A stretch of DNA of 64,000 nucleotides, from NCBI RefSeq assembly GCF_001012815.1, contig NZ_JYJP01000109.1, positions 1 to 64,000 of the forward strand, read 5' to 3'. The position numbers and the translations under genes are program-made. The DNA comes from Vibrio mexicanus. GTDB lineage: Bacteria > Pseudomonadota > Gammaproteobacteria > Enterobacterales > Vibrionaceae. Shown one piece after another: positions 36,532 through 44,272 of the stretch. Numbering within the stretch: position 1 is the first letter of the stretch; each line of letters starts with the position of its first letter. The notes below the pieces were generated by a model that worked only from the letters and a program-made list of their open reading frames with translations, had not been told where the DNA came from and did not search any database.

Positions 36532-37428
36532 ATGGCGAATACATTCTCACTGATTCTGGTTCTAGTCACGCTAGTGACCGGTATTGTTTGGGCCTTAGAG
36601 AAGCTCGTTTGGGCGAAAAAGCGTCAGCAGAATCTGCAGCAAGCTCAAGATCAAACCAATGATTTAGATGAAGCAACTATCGAGAAAGCTCAGCAGCAGC
36701 CTTGGTGGGTAGAGAACAGTGTATCGATTTTCCCAGTCATTGCGTTTGTGTTGGTGTTGCGTTCGTTCATTTACGAGCCTTTCCAGATCCCATCAGGCTC
36801 TATGATGCCAACGCTGTTAGTGGGCGATTTCATTCTAGTAGAGAAATACGCTTATGGATTGAAAGATCCGGTTTGGCGTAACCAACTAGTGGAAACGGGC
36901 AAGCCTGAGCGTGGTGACGTTGCGGTATTTAAGTACCCACCTCAACCAAACATTGATTACATCAAGCGCGTCGTTGGCCTGCCGGGTGATACCGTTCGTT
37001 ACAGCGGTAAGAAAGAGATCTGTATTCAGCCACAAGGCGAGAACGTATGTAAGCCAGTGAAACTGCATAATGTGGTTGAGAGTGAATTCATTCAAGACGG
37101 CGTACCAATGATTCAGCTCAACGAGCAACTTGGTGAGCAAGAACACCAAATCTTGATTAACCCGATCCGCCGTGACCGTGTGGGTTCTTACCAACCACGT
37201 GGTGGTGTAAACGAGTGGGTAGTCCCACAAGGTCAATACTTTGTGATGGGTGATAACCGCGACAACAGTGCTGACAGCCGCTACTGGGGCTTTGTTCCAG
37301 AAGGCAACTTAGTCGGTAAAGCGGTCGCAATTTGGATTAGCTTCGAGTTCGAACGCGATCCAAACAGCATCCTACCAGGATGGATTCCAACGGGTGTGCG
37401 TTTCAACCGCATCGGTGGTATTAACTAA
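36532..37428 (+). CDS. lepB: Signal peptidase I
   Basis: Inner-membrane serine protease that removes signal peptides from exported proteins, 298 residues. The N-terminal helix (about 4-22) is followed by a cytoplasmic Q-rich linker and a second helix (about 64-80). The catalytic Ser is residue 90 in PSGSMMPTL and the general-base Lys is 145 in YIKRVVGLPGD, close to the E. coli numbering. The GDNRDNSADSRYWGFV box is intact. AAGG lies eight bases before the ATG. rnc follows in the same direction. Confidence 0.97.
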   Translation: MANTFSLILVLVTLVTGIVWALEKLVWAKKRQQNLQQAQDQTNDLDEATIEKAQQQPWWVENSVSIFPVIAFVLVLRSFIYEPFQIPSGSMMPTLLVGDFILVEKYAYGLKDPVWRNQLVETGKPERGDVAVFKYPPQPNIDYIKRVVGLPGDTVRYSGKKEICIQPQGENVCKPVKLHNVVESEFIQDGVPMIQLNEQLGEQEHQILINPIRRDRVGSYQPRGGVNEWVVPQGQYFVMGDNRDNSADSRYWGFVPEGNLVGKAVAIWISFEFERDPNSILPGWIPTGVRFNRIGGIN

Positions 37429-37508
37429 ACTTTTAGTTAGCAGGAGTTGCAGCCTAAGCGGCTGCAACAATCCCGACTTAGAGTTATAAACGAAACTAAT
37501 GAGAGAGT

Positions 37509-38186
37509 ATGAATTCTCCAATTGATAAATTAGAAAGAAAGATTGGTTACACGTTTAACCAATCTGACCTTATTCACCTAGCGCTCACTCATCGCAGTGC
37601 GCACGGTAAGCACAATGAACGTCTTGAATTTCTGGGCGATTCAATTTTAAGTTTTGTCATTGCTGATGATCTTTATCACCGTTTTCCTAAGGTAAACGAA
37701 GGTGATATGAGTCGTATGCGCGCCACCTTGGTTCGCGGTAATACATTGGCTGAGCTAGGTCGTGAATTCGAACTAGGAGATTACTTAAAATTAGGTCCAG
37801 GCGAATTGAAAAGTGGTGGTTTCCGCCGCGACTCGATTCTTGCCGATGCCGTTGAAGCCATCATTGGCGCTATCTATTTGGATAGTGATATTGAGGTGAC
37901 AAGACGAATCGTTCTTAGCTGGTATCAAACTCGCCTTGATTCGATCCAGCCAGGTGTCTCGCAAAAAGACCCGAAGACACGATTGCAGGAATTTCTACAA
38001 GGTCGAAGAAAACCGCTTCCTGTCTATACAGTGACTAATATTAAAGGTGAAGCACACAACCAAGAGTTTACGGTTTCGTGTGAAGTAGCAGGAATAGGAA
38101 AGCCTGTAATTGGAAAAGGTACCAGTCGCCGCAAGGCTGAACAAGCGGCTGCTGAGCTAGCATTAGAGCAACTGACCAATGGCTGA
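37509..38186 (+). CDS. rnc: Ribonuclease III
   Basis: Double-strand-specific endoribonuclease for rRNA processing and mRNA turnover, 225 residues. The signature ERLEFLGDSIL at 37-47 includes the metal-binding acidic residues, and the second metal site is in DSILADAVEAIIGAIY. A C-terminal double-stranded RNA-binding domain covers about 155-224. Its 3' end overlaps the start of era by 8 bp, the conserved rnc-era pair. Confidence 0.97.
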   Translation: MNSPIDKLERKIGYTFNQSDLIHLALTHRSAHGKHNERLEFLGDSILSFVIADDLYHRFPKVNEGDMSRMRATLVRGNTLAELGREFELGDYLKLGPGELKSGGFRRDSILADAVEAIIGAIYLDSDIEVTRRIVLSWYQTRLDSIQPGVSQKDPKTRLQEFLQGRRKPLPVYTVTNIKGEAHNQEFTVSCEVAGIGKPVIGKGTSRRKAEQAAAELALEQLTNG

Positions 38187-39167
38187 TTCAAAAGACAATA
38201 ACTCAGCGGATAACGCAGAGTTCGATATCGACGCATACTTCTCTTCTAACCCAGAAGAGAGCAACCCAGAGAACCAACATTGTGGTTTCGTTGCGATTGT
38301 AGGTCGTCCAAACGTGGGTAAATCGACGCTCCTGAACAAGATTTTAGGGCAAAAGATTTCGATCACTTCACGTAAGCCACAGACCACTCGTCACCGTATT
38401 ATGGGTGTCGATACGGACGGTGATTACCAAGCCATTTTTGTTGATACTCCAGGTCTTCATATTGAAGAAAAGCGTGCTATCAACCGTTTGATGAACCGTG
38501 CAGCAAACTCTTCTTTGAGTGATGTGAACTTAGTATTCTTCCTAGTAGATGGTACTCAGTGGACACCAGATGATGAGATGGTACTGACTAAACTGCAGAA
38601 GTCTAACTTCCCAGTTGTGTTGTGTGTTAACAAAGTCGACAACGTGTCAGACCGCAATGATGTGATGCTGCACATGATGGAGATGTCTAAGAAGATGGAC
38701 TTCGTCGATGTTGTGCCTATCTCTGCTAAACACGGCAAAAACATCGACGTATTGCGCAAGCACGTACGCGAGTACTTGCCAAAAGCCACGCATCACTTTC
38801 CTGAAGAGTACGTGACTGATCGTTCTCAGCGCTTTATGGCCTCTGAGATCTTGCGTGAAAAATTGATGCGTTTTACCGGTGATGAGCTGCCATACTCAGT
38901 GACGGTAGAGATTGAGCGTTTCGACTACAACCCAGAGACAGACGGTTTCCATATTAATGGTCTGATCTTGGTTGAACGTAGCGGTCAGAAGAAAATGGTC
39001 ATCGGCAAGGGCGGAGAGAAGATCAAGACGATTGGTCGAGAAGCGCGCTTGATATGGAAGAGCTATTTGGCCGTAAAGTCTACTTAGAAACTTGGGTTAA
39101 AGTGAAATCTGGTTGGGCTGATGATGAGCGTGCCTTGCGTTCATTGGGCTACATTGACGACCTTTAA
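38179..39167 (+). CDS. era: GTPase Era, frame broken
   Basis: Essential GTPase that binds the 3' end of 16S rRNA during 30S assembly. G1 GRPNVGKST at 42-50, G3 DTPG, G4 NKVD and the KH-domain GxxG region (VIGKGGEKIKTIG) are visible. The N-terminus carries about 28 extra residues compared with E. coli. The frame breaks at 39051: TTGGAT is read as TTGAT. With the G restored, REARLDMEELFGRKVYLETWVKVK continues to the stop at 39167 and 329 residues. The apparent early stop at 39087 is therefore an artefact. Confidence 0.96.
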
Positions 39168-39266
39168 GCTCGTCTGAGTATGACAACTCACGTTCGATTA
39201 CTTTTAAGTACGAATAACAAAAGAGAGAGTGTAAACTCTCTCTTTTACGATCTGTAGGGGTGAACA

Positions 39267-39995
39267 ATGAGCGATGGATTACAGCGATGCTTTGTATTGC
39301 ATCGTCGCCCTTATAGCGAATCGAGTTTGATTCTTGACGTGTTCAGCGAAGAGTATGGTCGCTTAACCTTGATGTCTAAAGGGGCACGCAGCAAGCGTTC
39401 CACCTTGAAAGGTGCATTGCAGCCATTCACCCCCTTACTGCTCAAGTGGTCGGGCAAAGGCTCAATGAAAACCTTGCGCCAAGCGGAGCCCATCAGCTTG
39501 GGGCTACCCTTAACAGGCATTAACCTCTATTCAGCAATGTATGTGAATGAACTTGTCGGCAGAGTACTCGCGGCTGAAGAGCCTATGCCGGCGCTTTTCC
39601 ATGATTACTTACATGCATTAACTGAGCTTGCACAATGCACCAACCCTGAACCGGCTTTACGACGTTTTGAACTCGCGGTGCTGTCGGCTTTAGGGTACGG
39701 CGTGGATTTTTTGCATTGTGCCGGTACGGGTGAACCGATTGAGCCTACTATGACGTATCGTTATAGAGAGCAAAAAGGTTTTATCGCCTCTGTTAGGCGT
39801 GACAATCTGACATTTTTAGGTGATGAGCTGATTGCCATCAGTGAGCGTCGTTTCATCACGAAAGAGCAGTTAAGCGCTGCAAAACGCTTTACACGAATAG
39901 CCTTAAAGCCGTATCTTGGCGGCAAACCTTTAAAAAGCCGAGAGTTGTTTATCTCAAGAGTCGGCCTTCCTAAAGCACGGAGTATTGGAAAATGA
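39267..39995 (+). CDS. recO: DNA repair protein RecO
   Basis: RecO loads RecA on SSB-coated DNA in the RecFOR pathway. The 242 residues have the N-terminal OB-fold (RCFVLHRRPYSESSLILDVFSEEYGRL) and the helical C-terminal region with GYGVDFLHCAGTGEPI. A ribosome site (GGGG..GA) lies upstream. It overlaps pdxJ by 4 bp (ATGA) and follows era by about 100 bp, the standard rnc-era-recO-pdxJ-acpS order. Confidence 0.96.
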   Translation: MSDGLQRCFVLHRRPYSESSLILDVFSEEYGRLTLMSKGARSKRSTLKGALQPFTPLLLKWSGKGSMKTLRQAEPISLGLPLTGINLYSAMYVNELVGRVLAAEEPMPALFHDYLHALTELAQCTNPEPALRRFELAVLSALGYGVDFLHCAGTGEPIEPTMTYRYREQKGFIASVRRDNLTFLGDELIAISERRFITKEQLSAAKRFTRIALKPYLGGKPLKSRELFISRVGLPKARSIGK

Positions 39996-40723
39996 GCGCA
40001 ATCTATTTAGGCGTTAATATTGATCACATCGCAACATTGCGAAATGCACGTGGTACAAAGTACCCAGACCCAGTTCACGCGGCTGAGATTGCCGAGCGTG
40101 CGGGTGCAGACGGTATCACGATTCACCTACGTGAAGATCGCCGCCATATCTTAGATCGCGATGTGCGAATTCTACGCGAGACGTTGCAGACACGTATGAA
40201 CCTTGAGATGGCCGTAACCGATGAGATGGTGGAAATCGCGCTTAAGACTAAACCTGAGTTTGTATGTCTAGTACCAGAAAAGCGTGAAGAACTGACCACT
40301 GAAGGTGGTTTAGACGTGGTTGGTCAGCTAGAGAAGGTGAAAGCGGCAACTAAAAAGCTTAACGAAGCAGGCATCAAAGTATCTCTGTTTATTGATGCTG
40401 ACCGCGAGCAAATTGACGCGGCTAAAGCGTGTGAAGCGCCATTTATTGAGCTGCACACTGGCCATTATGCCGATGCGGAAACCGAAGAAGACCAACAAGA
40501 TGAGCTTAAGAAGATCGCCGCTGGTGCCAGCTACGCACATGATCTAGGCATTACAGTCAATGCAGGCCACGGCCTGACGTATCACAACGTTGCTCCAATC
40601 GCGGCGCTGCCAGAAATTTACGAGCTTAACATTGGCCACTCTATCATTGGCCGAGCAGTATTTGATGGCCTGCATAAAGCGGTAGCGGACATGAAAGCTG
40701 TGATGGAAGCCGCGCGCAAATAA
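39992..40723 (+). CDS. pdxJ: Pyridoxine 5'-phosphate synthase
   Basis: PdxJ joins 1-deoxyxylulose-5-phosphate with 3-amino-2-oxopropyl phosphate to form pyridoxine phosphate in vitamin B6 synthesis. The 243-residue TIM barrel opens with LGVNIDHIATLRNARGTKYPDP. It carries the catalytic His/Glu in ITIHLREDRRHI and the phosphate-binding GHGLTYHN loop. It overlaps recO by 4 bp and is 3 bp from acpS. Confidence 0.98.
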   Translation: MSAIYLGVNIDHIATLRNARGTKYPDPVHAAEIAERAGADGITIHLREDRRHILDRDVRILRETLQTRMNLEMAVTDEMVEIALKTKPEFVCLVPEKREELTTEGGLDVVGQLEKVKAATKKLNEAGIKVSLFIDADREQIDAAKACEAPFIELHTGHYADAETEEDQQDELKKIAAGASYAHDLGITVNAGHGLTYHNVAPIAALPEIYELNIGHSIIGRAVFDGLHKAVADMKAVMEAARK

Positions 40724-40726
40724 CCC

Positions 40727-41107
40727 ATGGCAATTGTTGGAATCGGCACTGATATCGCAGAAATCGAGCGCATAGAAAAAGCGCTTGAACGCAATGGCGA
40801 CGCATTTGCGTCGCGCATTCTGACAGAGTCTGAAATGTCTGTGTATGCGGGCTTAAAGCAAAAAGGGCGTTACCTTGCTAAGCGCTTCGCCGTTAAAGAA
40901 GCGGCGTCAAAAGCCCTTGGAACTGGCATTGCTAAAGGCGTCACTTTCCATGATTTCATTATCTCCAATGACGGGTCTGGTGCCCCCATATTGGAATTAT
41001 CTCAAGTTGCCGCTTCGATTGCACAATCAAAAGGCGTGCAAAATATCCATCTCTCGATATCTGACGAGCGCCACTATGCAGTGGCCACTGTTATCTTAGA
41101 AAAGTAA
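40727..41107 (+). CDS. acpS: Holo-[acyl-carrier-protein] synthase
   Basis: AcpS attaches the 4'-phosphopantetheine arm of CoA to acyl carrier protein. The 126-residue protein has the N-terminal GIGTDIAEIERIE motif (metal-binding Asp) and RFAVKEAASKALGTGI motif (metal-binding Glu and catalytic Lys). Last gene of the lepB-rnc-era-recO-pdxJ-acpS series, with a terminator immediately behind. Confidence 0.97.
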   Translation: MAIVGIGTDIAEIERIEKALERNGDAFASRILTESEMSVYAGLKQKGRYLAKRFAVKEAASKALGTGIAKGVTFHDFIISNDGSGAPILELSQVAASIAQSKGVQNIHLSISDERHYAVATVILEK

Positions 41108-41108
41108 G

Positions 41109-41131
41109 ACGGCCTGATGGCCGTTTTTTTG
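41109..41131 (+). terminator. acpS terminator
   Basis: ACGGCC/GGCCGT stem with a TGAT loop and seven T, directly after the acpS stop. Confidence 0.88.
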
Positions 41132-41257
41132 TCTCGTTTTTGAGTGCTATTGCTACACTAATTACAAGGTTGTTGCTTTTAACGCGCTGATATTCCTCTC
41201 TTGGTTGTCGCTAGAAGCAATCTCTTCACTTGATCGAGTTGCAAAGGATGGCATGTC

Positions 41258-42532
41258 ATGAGGCGAGATGCTCAAGTTTGGGTCATACGCTACTTTTTCC
41301 TCTTCTCTCTTATAACGACTAGCATAACGAGTTTTGCTGTCGATTGGTCAGTTTCTGGCTTCGGTACACTAGGTTACTCCTACGAGAACGAAGATGACCT
41401 TGCTTACCTCAGAGATATCACCCGCACCGCAGACATCAGTGATAATGGATCGTTCGGGACGGATTCAAATTTAGGTATTCAGCTTGACGGCACATTCAAT
41501 CGTAAATGGTCCTTCACTACTCAATTGGTTTTGGATGACAGCGTTAAGCACAACTTAGATACCGTAACTGAACTGGCTTTTCTGCGTTTTACCCCCAATG
41601 CCAACTGGGAGTTTCGTGCCGGCCGAGCCGGAGTGAATGCCTATGCTGCCGCTAACAGTCGTAATATCGATTACGCCCATTTGTGGGTAAGGCCGCCGCA
41701 AGAGTTATACGGCAGCGTGGTGTTTAACTCGCTTGATGGTGTCGGAGCAACCTATTACTCGAATAATCCTGAATTCAACTGGCAAGCCAAAATTCAGTTT
41801 GGCCGTAATAGCGAAGAAGGGGAGCTATCACTGACCAAAGACCGCTTCAGCACCGACATCGAACAAGTATTGGGCCTCTCTTTTGATGTGATTCAAGATA
41901 ATTGGAAATGGCAACTGTCCTATGCCCATGTAGGCTCATTGACGGTTAATCAGTCTGAATCAATCAAAACACTGCAACAAGGTATTGGCCAAGTAGCGAT
42001 GTTGGGTATTCCCGGTGTCAGCGATGAGGCGGCAGCCATTTCAGAACACTTAGTGATCGATGGGGAGAAGCTGGATTACTTTCAGGCTGCTGTTGGCTAC
42101 TTCGATGGTGTATGGACTGCGCAGGTTGAGCTTTTCCAAGTCAATGCAAAGAAAAAATCAATACCTCAAGGTTACGGAGGATATGGGCTTATTGGTCGCA
42201 ACTTTGGCCAGTTTACCCCTTACCTGATGTATGGCGTTTTTAATGCGAGTAACGAGGTCTACACAGCCCAAACAGATTGGGGCGCTGTTGATCCCAATCT
42301 TGGGGTATTACAAGCTTCAAGTATCGCCGGTATTAATGCTGTTCGGGTAGACCAAGCGACTTATTCATTTGGTTTGCGTTGGGATGTGACCTCGAATATC
42401 GCACTCAAGGCGCAAATTGATCATGTCGAGATTAGTCCATTTGGTTATGGATTGTGGGCAGCTTCGGTGGATAGATTTGCAAGCGGAAGTGATATTCAAG
42501 TTTATACACTCAACTTAAACTTTATTTTCTAA
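41258..42532 (+). CDS. Outer-membrane porin-like beta-barrel protein
   Basis: A 424-residue protein I cannot assign to a named family. A signal peptide (cut about residue 27, SFA) precedes a sequence of alternating polar and hydrophobic strands rich in aromatics. The final residue is phenylalanine (YTLNLNFIF), the outer-membrane insertion signal. The overall pattern suggests a porin or channel of 14-18 strands. It is the first of three tightly spaced genes (9 bp, then an overlap), with a periplasmic protein and a diguanylate cyclase. The cluster suggests an envelope signal or uptake circuit. Confidence 0.8.
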   Translation: MRRDAQVWVIRYFFLFSLITTSITSFAVDWSVSGFGTLGYSYENEDDLAYLRDITRTADISDNGSFGTDSNLGIQLDGTFNRKWSFTTQLVLDDSVKHNLDTVTELAFLRFTPNANWEFRAGRAGVNAYAAANSRNIDYAHLWVRPPQELYGSVVFNSLDGVGATYYSNNPEFNWQAKIQFGRNSEEGELSLTKDRFSTDIEQVLGLSFDVIQDNWKWQLSYAHVGSLTVNQSESIKTLQQGIGQVAMLGIPGVSDEAAAISEHLVIDGEKLDYFQAAVGYFDGVWTAQVELFQVNAKKKSIPQGYGGYGLIGRNFGQFTPYLMYGVFNASNEVYTAQTDWGAVDPNLGVLQASSIAGINAVRVDQATYSFGLRWDVTSNIALKAQIDHVEISPFGYGLWAASVDRFASGSDIQVYTLNLNFIF

Positions 42533-42540
42533 GGGGGCGA

Positions 42541-42951
42541 ATGAAATATTTACTCCTCTTAACCTTGATGGCGAGTATGCCGGTTTTCGCGGACTTCTAT
42601 GTGGTTGCTCATAAAGACAGCCAATTGGAAGTTTCCTCACTAGACAGTGTTGCAGAACTCTATCTTGGTCGACGTAAAGCGATTGGTGGCGTCTATGTTG
42701 ATGAGGTGCTTGATAGAGAAGGTGATATCCGAGGGCGCTTTTTTAAAGCGGTGGTCAATATGGGAGAGAGCCAAGTGAATGCCTATTGGGCGCGGCTTAA
42801 ATTCTCAGGAAGTATGCGTGAGCCTGAAAAAATCGAGACACAACAAGATCTGATTGAGAAGCTGACTTTGAATGCTAACGCGATTGGTTATATGACAGAT
42901 CAGCCTCCTGAGGATTCAGAACTGAAGGTGATCCTTAAAATTGAAGAATAA
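42541..42951 (+). CDS. Small periplasmic protein related to phosphate-binding proteins
   Basis: A 136-residue secreted protein: signal peptide MKYLLLLTLMASMPVFA, mature start near DFYVVAHKDS. The pattern after it (LDSVAELYLGRRKAIGG, then a GRFFKAVVNMGESQVNAYWARLKFSG segment and a closing AIGYMTDQPP) resembles short PstS-like 'phosphate ABC transporter substrate-binding' proteins. These lack a second lobe, so real ligand binding is uncertain. Located between the porin and the diguanylate cyclase, it could be the ligand sensor for the latter's periplasmic domain. Its stop overlaps the next gene. Confidence 0.72.
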   Translation: MKYLLLLTLMASMPVFADFYVVAHKDSQLEVSSLDSVAELYLGRRKAIGGVYVDEVLDREGDIRGRFFKAVVNMGESQVNAYWARLKFSGSMREPEKIETQQDLIEKLTLNANAIGYMTDQPPEDSELKVILKIEE

Positions 42952-44185
42952 ACCTCACTCACAATCCTTGTCGAATCAGTTGCTAAAAATCGTGTCGATT
43001 TTGGCACTGATCTATTTGATTGTGATTCTGCTGCTGTTGGTGCCCATTGGTTTCATTCAGGCAGACAAGAACCACAAAGATCTTGAACAAAAGCTCGCCC
43101 TTTCTTTATCGAGCAATGCCGCTATTGCGCTTTATGTAAGTAATAAAGAGATAGCAGACGAAGTGATTACATCCTTGTTGCTGCATGAAGAGATCGATGC
43201 CGTTAAATTAGAAAGTGATGATGGTGTGGTCTTTGCTTCGACCATGATGATTGAAGATGAGCAAGATGTTTGGGAGAAAGCCAAAAAGTATCGACTCTAT
43301 TCCCCAACCGATGGTATGCCCTTAGGCACGCTCTACATTCATGACAATCACAAAGTACTTCAAAGGCAAGCGCTGAGTAAGATCTTTGATCAAGTTCTAT
43401 TTATTCTTATCCAGTTCTTCCTCACCGTCATTGCTTTGGTTGCCGTCTTTAAGCGTGTGGTTGGCGATCCATTAAAAGCCTTGTCTCAGGCTGTGTATTC
43501 TGTTACTCCGGGGCGCAGGGAAATGATTCCAATCGATAAACACAATGAACATAACGAGCTTGGTGTGGTGGTTCATAGCGTAAATACTTTTATTACTAAC
43601 TCGAATCAAGCAATCGAGCGGGAACGCGAGCTGCGGGCGCAGTTAGAAAAGTGGGAACGCTACTATCGAACGATGGCGGAGCAAGACACATTAACAGGAC
43701 TAAAAAATCGTTTGGGCTGCGAGAAGTATATTGAAGAGGCGGGTCATTTTGGCCAGTACATAGCGCTCTTGCTGGTGGATCTTGATGGCTTCAAGCTCGT
43801 CAATGATACCCATGGTCACTCTGCTGGCGACTTAGTGCTTAAAACTTTGGCGCAGCGATTCCAAACTTTGCAGGCTGAGAGCAATGTTCCCGGAGCGGTA
43901 GGGCGTATCGGGGGCGATGAGTTTGTCGTTTATTTTGTGTTACAGAGAAATGATCTCGCACTGTTGCGCCGATTGGCCTTGGATTTGATCGATCTTGCCA
44001 ATATGCCCTGCCAGCATGGGGGTACCTCAGTTCATGTGGGCTGTAGCGTCGGTATTGCAACTGCACCTGCAGAGAATGTCGACATTGAAGCCTTAGTTCA
44101 TAGTGCAGATCAAGCGATGTATAAGGTCAAAGGTAGCGGTAAGAACAGTTACCATTTTAGTACTGTTGAGTCGGTTCGAGATTGA
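42941..44185 (+). CDS. Membrane-bound diguanylate cyclase (HAMP-GGDEF)
   Basis: A 414-residue protein making cyclic di-GMP. Two membrane helices (about 16-37 and 151-170) bracket a periplasmic sensor of about 110 residues, followed by a HAMP linker and a GGDEF domain with GGDEF at 324-328. The RxxD inhibitory-site motif usually found five residues before GGDEF is not present (sequence there is NVPGAVGRI), so product inhibition may be weak. The start is TTG at 42941 inside the preceding gene; no better start exists. Its operon mates are a porin and a periplasmic binding-like protein. Confidence 0.88.
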   Translation: MKNKPHSQSLSNQLLKIVSILALIYLIVILLLLVPIGFIQADKNHKDLEQKLALSLSSNAAIALYVSNKEIADEVITSLLLHEEIDAVKLESDDGVVFASTMMIEDEQDVWEKAKKYRLYSPTDGMPLGTLYIHDNHKVLQRQALSKIFDQVLFILIQFFLTVIALVAVFKRVVGDPLKALSQAVYSVTPGRREMIPIDKHNEHNELGVVVHSVNTFITNSNQAIERERELRAQLEKWERYYRTMAEQDTLTGLKNRLGCEKYIEEAGHFGQYIALLLVDLDGFKLVNDTHGHSAGDLVLKTLAQRFQTLQAESNVPGAVGRIGGDEFVVYFVLQRNDLALLRRLALDLIDLANMPCQHGGTSVHVGCSVGIATAPAENVDIEALVHSADQAMYKVKGSGKNSYHFSTVESVRD

Positions 44186-44217
44186 TTCAATATGGTTGAG
44201 ATGAGCTTAAAATAAAA

Positions 44218-44243
44218 CATCGGCGCTTTGTCAGCGCCGATGT
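44218..44243 (-). terminator. barA terminator
   Basis: Perfect 11-bp stem ACATCGGCGCT/AGCGCCGATGT with a TTGTC loop. On the minus strand it is followed by UUUUAUUUU, so it ends barA. It may also stop the diguanylate cyclase transcript. Confidence 0.85.
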
Positions 44244-44272
44244 CATTGTATTTAGACTAACTCTATTACGTG

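Noticed and set aside
36480..36662. A 60-codon frame overlapping the start of lepB
   Set aside because: It lies in another frame across the lepB start and has no family resemblance or ribosome site.
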